Below are positions 1 to 7,127 of a stretch of 18,350 bases of DNA, piece after piece (within the stretch, counting starts at the first letter, position 1; each line of letters begins with the position of its first letter). The stretch comes from an uncultured Bacteroidales bacterium (GTDB lineage Bacteria > Bacteroidota > Bacteroidia > Bacteroidales > P3): the NCBI GenBank assembly GCA_947174375.1, contig CAMWIS010000017.1:1-18350 (forward strand), in the 5' to 3' direction. The notes under the pieces were generated by a model. The model made no database searches. It was given only the letters and a program-made list of their open reading frames with translations, and had not been told where the DNA came from. The translations under genes were made by a program, and so were the position numbers.

Positions 1-16
1 GCAGATGGCCGACTAA
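1..16 (+). CDS. 3' end of an upstream gene (partial, product unknown)
   Basis: Only the last few codons are visible. Reading from base 2 gives Q-M-A-D and a TAA stop at 14-16, with G or C in every third position, as in the neighbouring genes. The other option reads from base 1 and stops at TGA 31-33, overlapping the ispF ATG, but its third positions are mostly A or T, so I prefer the TAA. Four residues cannot identify the protein. In Porphyromonas gingivalis, as I recall it, the T9SS gene porV lies just upstream of ispF. With T9SS genes downstream here, a PorV-type gene is a reasonable guess and nothing more. Confidence 0.35.
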
Positions 17-29
17 GCCCGCATCCTTC

Positions 30-515
30 ATGACGGATTTTCGCATCGGTTACGGTTACGACGCCCACGTGTTGCAGGCGGGGCGGCCGCTCATTTTGGG
101 CGGTGTCAACATCCCGCACGAATACGGTCTGCTCGGGCATTCCGATGCCGACGTTCTCTATCATGCGCTGTGCGACGCGCTGTTGGGGGCTTTGGCCTTG
201 GGCGACATCGGCCAGCATTTTCCCGACAAAGACCCGGCCTACAAGAACATCGACAGCGGCATCCTGTTGGAAAAAGTCTATGAACTCATCCGCAAGGCCG
301 GATACCGCGTCGGCAACCTCGATGCGACCTTGCGTCTGCAACGGCCTAAAATAGCGCCTTATATCCCGCAGATGCGGCAGAACATCGCCGACCACCTGTC
401 GGTGCCCGTCGAACGGGTGTCCGTCAAGGCCACGACCACCGAAAAGATGGGCTTCGAGGGGGAGGAGCGCGGCGCTTCGGCTTCGGCGGTCGTTCTGTTA
501 ATTTCTAACAACTGA
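30..515 (+). CDS. ispF: 2-C-methyl-D-erythritol 2,4-cyclodiphosphate synthase
   Basis: IspF converts 4-diphosphocytidyl-2-C-methyl-D-erythritol 2-phosphate to the cyclic diphosphate MEcPP, releasing CMP, in the cytosolic MEP route to isoprenoid precursors. The protein is 161 residues, the usual size. The metal-binding set is present: D11 and H13 in GYGYDAH, and H45 in the segment HSDADVLYHA. The loop GDIGQHFPDKDP follows, and near the C-terminus comes the family motif ATTTEKMGFEGEERG, which holds the cytidine-binding threonine and the conserved glutamate. The ATG at 30 fits the family N-terminus exactly. The enzyme works as a homotrimer. The neighbours are not isoprenoid genes: downstream genes belong to type IX secretion. 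The identification is secure. Confidence 0.97.
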   Translation: MTDFRIGYGYDAHVLQAGRPLILGGVNIPHEYGLLGHSDADVLYHALCDALLGALALGDIGQHFPDKDPAYKNIDSGILLEKVYELIRKAGYRVGNLDATLRLQRPKIAPYIPQMRQNIADHLSVPVERVSVKATTTEKMGFEGEERGASASAVVLLISNN

Positions 516-524
516 TAATCAGTT
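510..524 (+). repeat. 15-bp palindrome over the ispF stop codon
   Basis: The sequence AACTGATAATCAGTT is a perfect inverted repeat with 7-base arms around a single central A. It contains the ispF TGA (513-515). A short T-run follows at 535-539, but it is 10 bases beyond the repeat, so this is at best a weak terminator. It could equally be a protein-binding site or chance. Confidence 0.3.
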
Positions 525-585
525 AATTCTGTAGTTTTTCACCGGCAATCGCATGGCGGAGTTTCATATAATGGTGGAAAATACC

Positions 586-593
586 TATATTTG
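586..593 (+). promoter_or_regulatory. Bacteroidota -7 promoter element for the PorP/SprF gene
   Basis: TATATTTG matches the Bacteroidota -7 consensus TAnnTTTG exactly. A near match to the -33 box (TTTC at 562-565, consensus TTTG) lies 20 bases upstream. Transcription would start near base 600, giving a leader of about 20-25 bases to the ATG at 623. The gene is therefore probably transcribed separately from ispF. Confidence 0.65.
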
Positions 594-622
594 CAGTTTC
601 TTAGTTTGGGTATAAATAGGCA

Positions 623-1642
623 ATGGAAGTGCGCAATAACCGCCATATGGGCATAGGCATCAAAGTGCTGCTGTGTGTGATGTGCTTTCTGGGCTTCGCC
701 GTCGTGCGGGCGCAGGATCCGCATTTCTCGCAGTATTTCGCGCATCCGCTTTATATCAACCCGGCTTTCGCCGGCGCCAACGAATGCCCGCGCATCAACC
801 TGGGCTACCGCAACCAGTGGCCGAATATCGGCGGCGGTTTCTCCACGATGAGCGTTTCCTACGACCAGCATATCCAGGCCATCCGCGGCGGTTTGGGCGC
901 CAAGGTGTTCGCCGACATCCAGGGCGGCGGTACCTATCGGAATATCAGCGCTTCGGTCATGTATTCGTACCGCTTCAAGCTGGGGCGGAGTTTCTCGTTG
1001 CGCTTGGCGGCCGAGGCGGCTTACGTAAACCGTTACGCCAATTGGACGTCGCTGACGTTCCCCGACCAGTTCGACCCGATGTTGGGCCTGGTGCGTCCCA
1101 CCACCGACGAAGACCTTTCGCAAACGCCGTTGGACCGCCATTACGCGGATTTCACCGTCGGCGCGCTCGCCTATAACGACAATTTCTATGTGGGCGTGTC
1201 GGTCGATCATTTGAGCCGGCCCGACGAGGGCTTCATGGGCGTGCAGCGTTTGGCCATCAAATACACGGCGCACGTGGGCGGCGTCATTTATTTCAGGAAA
1301 GTTTACAACACGAAGCGGAGCGAAAAGGACATCAGCCTTTCGCCCAATTTGATTTTCACGCAGCAGGGCAAGTTCGAAGAATTGAGTTACGGCGTTTACC
1401 TTAATGTTTATCCGATGGTCATCGGCGTTTGGTACCGTCACAACTTCACGAATTCGGATGCCTTGATCGCGTTGTTGGGATTTGAATACAAGGGTGTCCG
1501 GATAGCCTACAGCTACGATGTCGGCCTGTCGCAACTCCGCAAGAGCGGCGGTGCGCACGAGGTTTCGCTGGGCTTCCGTCTGCCTTGTCCGGAAAAACAG
1601 AAGATGCTTAAGGTGCAGGCGGTACCGTGTCCCGCTTTCTAA
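623..1642 (+). CDS. PorP/SprF family type IX secretion outer-membrane protein
   Basis: This 339-residue protein belongs to the PorP/SprF family of outer-membrane beta-barrels, which take part in type IX secretion and in anchoring surface structures such as gliding adhesins. An N-terminal signal sequence (hydrophobic stretch about residues 11-29, likely cleaved after VVRAQ) is followed at once by the family signature DPHFSQYFAHPLYINPAFAG. The body is rich in alternating aromatic and glycine strands typical of a barrel. The C-terminus has the usual pattern GGAHEVSLGFRLPCPEKQK and a final Cys-Pro. A second ATG at 647 (MGIGIKV) would give a shorter, equally plausible signal peptide. The gene has its own promoter and precedes a GldJ-type lipoprotein gene. 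These proteins are multi-copy in many genomes, so I cannot say whether this is the core PorP or a paralogue tied to particular cargo. Confidence 0.92.
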   Translation: MEVRNNRHMGIGIKVLLCVMCFLGFAVVRAQDPHFSQYFAHPLYINPAFAGANECPRINLGYRNQWPNIGGGFSTMSVSYDQHIQAIRGGLGAKVFADIQGGGTYRNISASVMYSYRFKLGRSFSLRLAAEAAYVNRYANWTSLTFPDQFDPMLGLVRPTTDEDLSQTPLDRHYADFTVGALAYNDNFYVGVSVDHLSRPDEGFMGVQRLAIKYTAHVGGVIYFRKVYNTKRSEKDISLSPNLIFTQQGKFEELSYGVYLNVYPMVIGVWYRHNFTNSDALIALLGFEYKGVRIAYSYDVGLSQLRKSGGAHEVSLGFRLPCPEKQKMLKVQAVPCPAF

Positions 1643-1658
1643 TTAAGTGAAAATATTG

Positions 1659-1666
1659 TATATTTG
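1659..1666 (+). promoter_or_regulatory. Bacteroidota -7 promoter element for the gldJ-type gene
   Basis: TATATTTG is an exact TAnnTTTG match in the AT-rich gap between the two T9SS genes. A TTTC at 1636-1639 lies 19 bases upstream as a near match to the -33 box. The start of transcription would fall about 45 bases before the ATG at 1719. The same arrangement (TTTC, 19-20 bases, TATATTTG) precedes the PorP/SprF gene, so the two may be expressed in parallel. Confidence 0.65.
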
Positions 1667-1718
1667 CACGCTTGCGTTTAGCGCAACGGAATTTAAGAAT
1701 AGAAAATAAAGGCGAACG

Positions 1719-3227
1719 ATGATAAGAAAAATGGCTAAGAAAATGGGTTGGGCGGTAAGCGGTATCCTGCTTGCCGGCCTTTTGGTTTCCTGCAGTAGTT
1801 CGAGCCAGCAATCGCAATCCACGGGTTGGGCTATCAACGATCCCAAGTGGGGCGGTTATCAGGTCGTGAACAACTATCACCAGCCGGTGCCCCTTCGCAT
1901 GGTGTTCATCGAAGGCGGTCGGTTCATGATGGGCAACACGCAGGAAGACATGATGTACGAACACAACAACCGTCCGCGTCCGGTTACGGTCAGCTCGTTC
2001 TACATGGACGAGGTTGAAACGTCGAACAAGGACTATAACGAATACCTCTACTGGCTCGAACGGATTTACGGCCAGGATTATCCCGAGGTCGTGAACCAGG
2101 CGCGTCCCGACGTATTGTCGTGGAACTCCATCGGCGGTTTCCGCGACGGGATGACGGAAAACTATTTCGTGCATCCGGCCTATGCCGATTATCCGGTGGT
2201 GGGCGTTACGTGGGAACAGGCCAACGATTTCTGCTCCTGGCGTACCGACCGTATCAACGAGAAAATCCTCATCGACGCGCATATCATCAAGCTGGAACTG
2301 GCGCAGACGAGCGACAACAACTTCAATACCGAAGCCTATTTGGCCGGTCAGTATGTCGGTATCGTCAACAAGGGCTTGCAGGATTTGAACCCCAACGCCC
2401 CGCAGAAGACGCGTGCCGTGCGCAAGGCCGACGGTATGTTTATCGAAAAACTGCGTCTGCCGACCGAAGCCGAATGGGAATATGCGGCTTTGGCCCTGAA
2501 AGGCAACAGTGCGCAGGAACGTATATTGGAACGTAAGATTTACCCGTGGAACGGTGCGGGTGTCCGTGCCGCCGAAAATCCGTACCGCGGTCAGATGATG
2601 GCCAACTTTACGCGTGGTGCGGGCGACGCCATGGGTGTGGCCGGTGCGCTGAACGACGGTGCCGAATATACGGCCAAGGTTTATTCCTATTTCCCCAACG
2701 ATTTCGGTCTCTACAACATGGCCGGCAACGTAGCCGAATGGTGCTTGGACGTTTACCGTCCGCTGACGTTGGAAGATGCCGACGAATTGAACCCCTACCG
2801 TGGCAACGTCTATAAGACCGTGGTATTGGATGAGGAAGGCCAGATTGCCGAACGCGATAGCCTGGGCCGTATCCGCTACCGCGAATTTACGGACGAGGAA
2901 TTGGCCAACCGCCGCAACTTCAACCAGGCCGACAACCGCAACTATGTGGATGGCGACTTGGAATCCGACCTCGTGGACGACTGGTTGGCGAAGCCGGAAG
3001 GGGAATCGACCTCCACGACGTCCTTGATGTATGAATACGGCAAGAACTCTTTGATTACCGACCGTTCCCGCGTCGTAAAGGGTGGCTCTTGGAGAGACCG
3101 CGCCTATTACCTCTCGCCGGGTACGCGCCGCTACTTGGAACAGGATTTGAGTGCCGACTGGATTGGCTTCCGCGTGGCGATGACGCGCGTGGGCGATGCC
3201 AACGGCGGTTCGCTCAGCGCCCGTTAA
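1719..3227 (+). CDS. gldJ: GldJ-type lipoprotein of the type IX secretion/gliding machinery
   Basis: This 502-residue lipoprotein has a signal peptide ending in the lipobox LVSC, followed by a serine-rich tether. The rest is a formylglycine-generating-enzyme (SUMF1) type fold: MVFIEGGRFMMGN near residue 65, FYMDEVETSNKDYNEYLYWL near 95, WEYAALAL near 255, NMAGNVAEW near 335, and KGGSW at 454-458 leading to GFRVAM. GldJ and GldK are the two T9SS lipoproteins with this fold. The start TGWAINDPKWGGYQV and the MMYEHNNRP segment resemble GldJ rather than GldK/PorK, whose mature part starts differently and whose gene normally leads a gldKLMN cluster that is absent here. GldJ stabilises GldK and the secretion machinery at the periplasmic face of the outer membrane. 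The two active-site cysteines of true formylglycine enzymes are replaced (D460, L465), so it is structural, not catalytic. Family membership is sure; GldJ over GldK is likely. Confidence 0.82.
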   Translation: MIRKMAKKMGWAVSGILLAGLLVSCSSSSQQSQSTGWAINDPKWGGYQVVNNYHQPVPLRMVFIEGGRFMMGNTQEDMMYEHNNRPRPVTVSSFYMDEVETSNKDYNEYLYWLERIYGQDYPEVVNQARPDVLSWNSIGGFRDGMTENYFVHPAYADYPVVGVTWEQANDFCSWRTDRINEKILIDAHIIKLELAQTSDNNFNTEAYLAGQYVGIVNKGLQDLNPNAPQKTRAVRKADGMFIEKLRLPTEAEWEYAALALKGNSAQERILERKIYPWNGAGVRAAENPYRGQMMANFTRGAGDAMGVAGALNDGAEYTAKVYSYFPNDFGLYNMAGNVAEWCLDVYRPLTLEDADELNPYRGNVYKTVVLDEEGQIAERDSLGRIRYREFTDEELANRRNFNQADNRNYVDGDLESDLVDDWLAKPEGESTSTTSLMYEYGKNSLITDRSRVVKGGSWRDRAYYLSPGTRRYLEQDLSADWIGFRVAMTRVGDANGGSLSAR

Positions 3228-3241
3228 TTCAAACGTAGCCT

Positions 3242-5122
3242 GTGTCCGAATCTTTGGAATTGCTGGCACCGGCGGCAGATAAGTCCGTGGCGAAGGCCGC
3301 CATCGACTGCGGTGCCGATGCCGTTTATATAGGAGCTCCCCGCTTTGGCGCACGTGTCAAGGCGGGGAATTCTGTTTCCGATATCGCCGAAACCGTGCGT
3401 TACGCCCATTTCTATGGGGCGAAGGTCTATGTGACGCTCAACACCGTGCTTTCGGATGCCGAATGGCCGGAGGCCTGCCGTATCGCGTGGCAGTGCCATG
3501 AAGCCGGCGTCGATGCTTTCATTATACAGGATATGGCTTGGCTGACGGCTGACAACCGTCCGCCGGCGGTTTGGCACGCCAGCACGCAGTGCGACATCCG
3601 CACGCCCGAAAAGGCGCGTATGCTGGCCGAGGCGGGCGCAAGCCGGCTGATTTTGGCGCGGGAGTTGAACTTGGATGAAATCGGCGCGATTCATGCCGCG
3701 GTGCCCGTGGAGTTGGAAGCCTTTGTGCACGGTGCGCTCTGCGTGAGCTACAGCGGGCAGTGTTATATGAGCGAATACCTGTTCGGGCGGAGCGGCAACC
3801 GGGGCGAGTGTGCGCAGGCCTGCCGCCTGGCCTACGACTTGGTCAATACGTCGGGCAAGCGGCTCAAAACGGGCCTGCACCTGCTGTCGCTCAAGGATTT
3901 GGCCTTGGACGCTTATGTGGCCGATATGGCGGCGCGCGGCATCCGTTCGTTCAAGATAGAAGGGCGGCTCAAAGACATCTGCTATGTGCGGAACGTGACG
4001 GCCCATTACCGGCGCGTGTTGGACCGCGTGATGGCGGAGGCCGGGGCGGCCGCTTACCGGCGGGCGTCGGTGGGCGGCATCCGTTTGGGCTTTGAGCCGG
4101 ACTTGGAAAAAGGATTCCACAGACCGTACAGCACGCATTTCATCGACCCTGCCGCGACGGGCGAAAAGGCGTCGCTCCATACGCCCAAGGCTATGGGCGA
4201 GGCCATCGGCCGCGTGCTGTCGGGAAGCGGCCGCCGTTGGCTGTTGGAAACAGCCAAGCCGCTGCGTAGCGGCGACGGCCTCTGCTTCTTCGATGCGCAG
4301 CGGCAGTTGGTCGGCTTCGGGCTCAACGAAGCCCGGGCGGAGAAAGCCGGCCGCGTGCGGATTCAGACGGCCAAGGACGTGGACTTGTATGAGGGGGCGC
4401 AGGTGTTCCGCAACCAAGACCTTGCGTTTGAAAAACTGTTGCGCTCGGAGCGCGCGGCCAGCCGCCGCGTGGCCATCCGGGGCGGGTTTACCTATGCACC
4501 GGGGCGGGCCGCCCTTTGGGCGCAAGACGAAGAAGGCATCGACGTGCGTCTGGAATGGCCGGCCACTTACGCGGCGGCGGAGAACGGCGACCGTATGCGG
4601 GACAACCTATTGAAGCAGATGCTTAAAACCGGCGACTTGCCGTTTGAATGGACGGCGTTCGAGGCGGGCACGCCGCCGTTCATCCCGATTGCGGAACTCA
4701 ACGCGCGGCGTCGGGAATTGCTGACGGCCTTGTACGAAAAGCGCGTGGCCGCCCATGCCGCTGCGCTTGGCACCGTGGCCGCGCCGCCGGCCTCCCCCTT
4801 GCCGCCCACCGACGAAAACGGGCGCGTGCAGACGCAGTTGGACTATCGGGCCAACGTGGCCAACGGATGGGCCGAGCGATTTTACCGGCGGCGCGGCGTA
4901 ACGCAGATTACGCGCGAACGTCAGCCGGGGCAGTGGCTCATGCAGTGCCGCTATTGCATCCGCTACGAGCTCAAGCAGTGCCCGCGTCATTTCAAAAATA
5001 CCGACCCCGATTACCAGCAGGACTTGTTCCTTATATATAAAGCGCATACCTTTGCATTGCATTTCGACTGCGCCCGCGAGCGCATGGAGGTTTGCGCGTT
5101 AAAAAACGGCCGCGACGCATGA
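3242..5122 (+). CDS. U32 family protein, RlhA/YdcP type (23S rRNA hydroxylation)
   Basis: A 626-residue member of family U32, once called collagenase-like peptidases. Several members are now known as iron-sulfur enzymes that hydroxylate RNA or ubiquinone precursors. The family signature ExFxxGA(L)CxxxxGxCxMS is complete at residues 159-177 (C167, C174). It is followed by GRSGNRGECAQACR, whose cysteines supply the cluster ligands in characterised members. A C-terminal extension (about residues 380-626) ending in CRYCIRYELKQCP matches the long form, like E. coli RlhA (653 residues), which makes 5-hydroxycytidine in 23S rRNA. The GTG start lies 14 bases after the gldJ stop, so it is probably cotranscribed, and its stop overlaps the next start. 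Family membership is certain. RlhA function is inferred from length and domain layout, and a role in another RNA hydroxylation is possible. Confidence 0.88.
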   Translation: MSESLELLAPAADKSVAKAAIDCGADAVYIGAPRFGARVKAGNSVSDIAETVRYAHFYGAKVYVTLNTVLSDAEWPEACRIAWQCHEAGVDAFIIQDMAWLTADNRPPAVWHASTQCDIRTPEKARMLAEAGASRLILARELNLDEIGAIHAAVPVELEAFVHGALCVSYSGQCYMSEYLFGRSGNRGECAQACRLAYDLVNTSGKRLKTGLHLLSLKDLALDAYVADMAARGIRSFKIEGRLKDICYVRNVTAHYRRVLDRVMAEAGAAAYRRASVGGIRLGFEPDLEKGFHRPYSTHFIDPAATGEKASLHTPKAMGEAIGRVLSGSGRRWLLETAKPLRSGDGLCFFDAQRQLVGFGLNEARAEKAGRVRIQTAKDVDLYEGAQVFRNQDLAFEKLLRSERAASRRVAIRGGFTYAPGRAALWAQDEEGIDVRLEWPATYAAAENGDRMRDNLLKQMLKTGDLPFEWTAFEAGTPPFIPIAELNARRRELLTALYEKRVAAHAAALGTVAAPPASPLPPTDENGRVQTQLDYRANVANGWAERFYRRRGVTQITRERQPGQWLMQCRYCIRYELKQCPRHFKNTDPDYQQDLFLIYKAHTFALHFDCARERMEVCALKNGRDA

Positions 5123-7122
5123 AAGAGCATTTTTCGCCTATACCGATGATTTTGACCGTCTTGGCCGCATTGATGGCCTTGATGTCCTGTGCCAATCCCG
5201 GCGGCGCGCCGGGCGGCGGCCCCCGCGATGTGACGCCGCCGGTGCTGTTGGTGGCGGAACCGCCCCAAGGTACGGTCGATTTTCAGTCCAAAACCGTGAC
5301 GATGGAGTTCGACGAATTCATCGAACTGCGCGAACAGGACAAGATTTACACTTCGCCGGTGTTGAATCAGGTCACTTACAGCAGCAACCTGAAAAAGCTC
5401 AAAGTGGAAATCGACGACACGTTGCGGCCCGACTATACCTATACCATCCGCTTCGGCAATTCGGTCGTCGATATGCACGAATATAACCCGATACCCGATT
5501 TTCATTACGTCTTCTCCACGGGTGCCACCATCGACAGTATGTATATGGCGGGGCGCGTCCTCAAAGCCGTCGATTACAAGCCCGAAAAAGACGTCCGTTT
5601 GTTGTTCTATCTACACCGTCCCGACTCGTTCCCGTTTCAGGACGAACCCGACTACGTGGCCATCGCCGATAAGGACGGTTGGTTCGAGACCATCCACATG
5701 AAGGAAGGTTGTTATTACGTCTATGGCGTGATGGACGAAAACCAAGACTACCGCATCGATCCCGTTACCGAAATGATGGCCTATACCGACAGCTGTGTCC
5801 CGTCGCGCAAGATGATACCGGAAGCGGTGTTGAGCGCGGCCGATTCCTTAGCGTTGATCGACTCGCTGATGCAGGCGGCCGATTCGCTGATGGACGTGGC
5901 CGACTCGTTGGCGTGGGTGGCCGCCTATGCCGCCTACGATGCGGATACCGTCGGCGCGGATACGGCGGCGGCCGCTTATACCGCCTATACCGAATCGGTG
6001 GCCGATAGCGATACCGCCGAAACCATTGCGGCGGATACGCTCGCCGATGTCATGGCGGCGGAGGAAGCCGAGATAGAGGCGGATGCTTTCGTGAACCTCT
6101 ATCTATACCGCGATTATCTGCCCGCCTTCTTTTTGAAAGAGGTGACGTACAAGCAGCGGAACCAAATGGCGTTCACGTTCTATTACCCCATCGACAGCAT
6201 CGAGGATATCCGCTTTATCGAAGTGACCGATACGTCGGAAACGGAGCTGGCGATGCCGTTGTATTGGCAATGGGCCGCCGACCGGCGTTCGGCGGTCGTG
6301 CATTTCCCGAACCATGCGCTGAAAGACTGTGACCTGATTATGACCGTAAGCGGCTATTCGGATACGACATCTGTATATATGGCTGACGCCATCCGATCTA
6401 AGACCGACACGGCGGCATTGCAGTTAAAGGCGCCCGCGGCCAAACTCTTGTTGGCCGACACGTTGAAATTTCAGGCTTCGTTCCCGATAGACCATATCGA
6501 CAAGGAGCGGATGGCGGTATGGCGTTTCGTTCCGACGGAACGCGCCGTCCGCGATACGGTTTGGCTGCGCCCCGACACGCTGTCGTTGGCGGAAGCCGAT
6601 ACGGCGGCCTTCACACTCGTCGATACGGTTAGGGTCTTTACCGATACGCTGGTGCAGCCGTTTGAACTCAGCTCCGTCGATGCCTGGACGTGGGCGGTGC
6701 AGACCGAACGGGAAGAGGGCGGCCGCTATGCGTTCTTTATGCAAGACAGCGCCGTTTTCGACTTTTTCGGGCGACCCAACGATACGACCGTCTTTGGCTG
6801 GCAAGTCGTCGCGCCGGAGGAAGGCGGCGATTTGGCCTTGGACATGCAGGGGCTTCAGCCGGGCTCGGTCTATGTGTTGCAGTTGATGCAGGGCGACCAA
6901 ATCAAACAGGAGGTGCGCTTGACCGATACAGGCATGGTGGAATTTTTGGCCTTGAAGCCGGCGCAATATACGTTCCGTCTGTTCAAAGACGACAACGACA
7001 ACGGCCATTGGGACGAGGGCGACTATGTGGCGCGCCGTCAGCCGGAAAAACACTGGTATTATGCCAAGACGTTGCGCGTGGAGGCCGACTGGCGCATCGA
7101 GGACATCTGGCGTATCGAATAG
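5119..7122 (+). CDS. Ig-like (Big_5 type) domain surface lipoprotein with Asp/Ala/Ser-rich region
   Basis: A 667-residue lipoprotein of unknown role. The signal peptide ends in the lipobox ALMSC (lipidated C24), followed by a Gly/Pro-rich tether. The sequence RDVTPPVLLVAEPPQG (from about residue 36) opens an Ig-like domain of the Big_5 type common in Bacteroidota, running to about residue 140. Residues 236-323 are low complexity: repeated ADSL, IDSL, ADT and AxYTAY units, very acidic and Ala-rich. Further D-T-L/V repeats occur near 480-510. The C-terminus carries an EF-like loop, DDNDNGHWDEGD at 624-635, before YVARRQPEKHWYY. Its function is not known and is perhaps structural in the envelope. 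I start it at ATG 5119, which overlaps the U32 stop as ATGA, and not at the in-frame TTG at 5092, because the lipoprotein signal then begins normally. Its 3' end lies 5 bases from the convergent rodA stop. Confidence 0.85.
   Translation: MKEHFSPIPMILTVLAALMALMSCANPGGAPGGGPRDVTPPVLLVAEPPQGTVDFQSKTVTMEFDEFIELREQDKIYTSPVLNQVTYSSNLKKLKVEIDDTLRPDYTYTIRFGNSVVDMHEYNPIPDFHYVFSTGATIDSMYMAGRVLKAVDYKPEKDVRLLFYLHRPDSFPFQDEPDYVAIADKDGWFETIHMKEGCYYVYGVMDENQDYRIDPVTEMMAYTDSCVPSRKMIPEAVLSAADSLALIDSLMQAADSLMDVADSLAWVAAYAAYDADTVGADTAAAAYTAYTESVADSDTAETIAADTLADVMAAEEAEIEADAFVNLYLYRDYLPAFFLKEVTYKQRNQMAFTFYYPIDSIEDIRFIEVTDTSETELAMPLYWQWAADRRSAVVHFPNHALKDCDLIMTVSGYSDTTSVYMADAIRSKTDTAALQLKAPAAKLLLADTLKFQASFPIDHIDKERMAVWRFVPTERAVRDTVWLRPDTLSLAEADTAAFTLVDTVRVFTDTLVQPFELSSVDAWTWAVQTEREEGGRYAFFMQDSAVFDFFGRPNDTTVFGWQVVAPEEGGDLALDMQGLQPGSVYVLQLMQGDQIKQEVRLTDTGMVEFLALKPAQYTFRLFKDDNDNGHWDEGDYVARRQPEKHWYYAKTLRVEADWRIEDIWRIE
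5824..6087 (+). repeat. Degenerate coding repeat (Ala-Asp-Ser-Leu / Ala-Asp-Thr units)
   Basis: Within the Ig-like lipoprotein gene, codons 236-323 repeat short units built on GCC-GAT-TCN-(C/T)TN, giving ADSL, IDSL, AADSL, VADSL, then DADT, GADT, AADT and two AYTAY-like blocks. The units vary in spacing, so this is a degenerate amino-acid repeat and not an exact tandem array. It probably forms an extended acidic linker between folded domains. Confidence 0.7.
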
Positions 7123-7127
7123 CGGCC

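Noticed and set aside
1719..3227. Assignment of the SUMF1-type lipoprotein as GldK/PorK
   Set aside because: A PorP neighbour suggested it, but gldL, gldM and gldN do not follow, and the mature N-terminus and MMYEHNNRP segment look like GldJ. The choice is not fully settled.
1608..3353. A 581-codon open frame on the - strand opposite gldJ, and similar frames at 539-1558, 3224-4525 and 12282-13640
   Set aside because: All lie opposite well-supported genes and have shadow-like composition. None has a plausible start context or family motif.
5092..5118. Earlier TTG start for the Ig-like lipoprotein
   Set aside because: It adds ten mostly basic residues before a normal signal peptide. ATG at 5119 overlaps the upstream stop as ATGA, a common coupling arrangement.
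3242..5122. Annotation as a secreted collagenase or protease
   Set aside because: There is no signal peptide, and the conserved cysteine pattern matches U32 iron-sulfur enzymes acting on RNA or quinone precursors; the protease label is historical.
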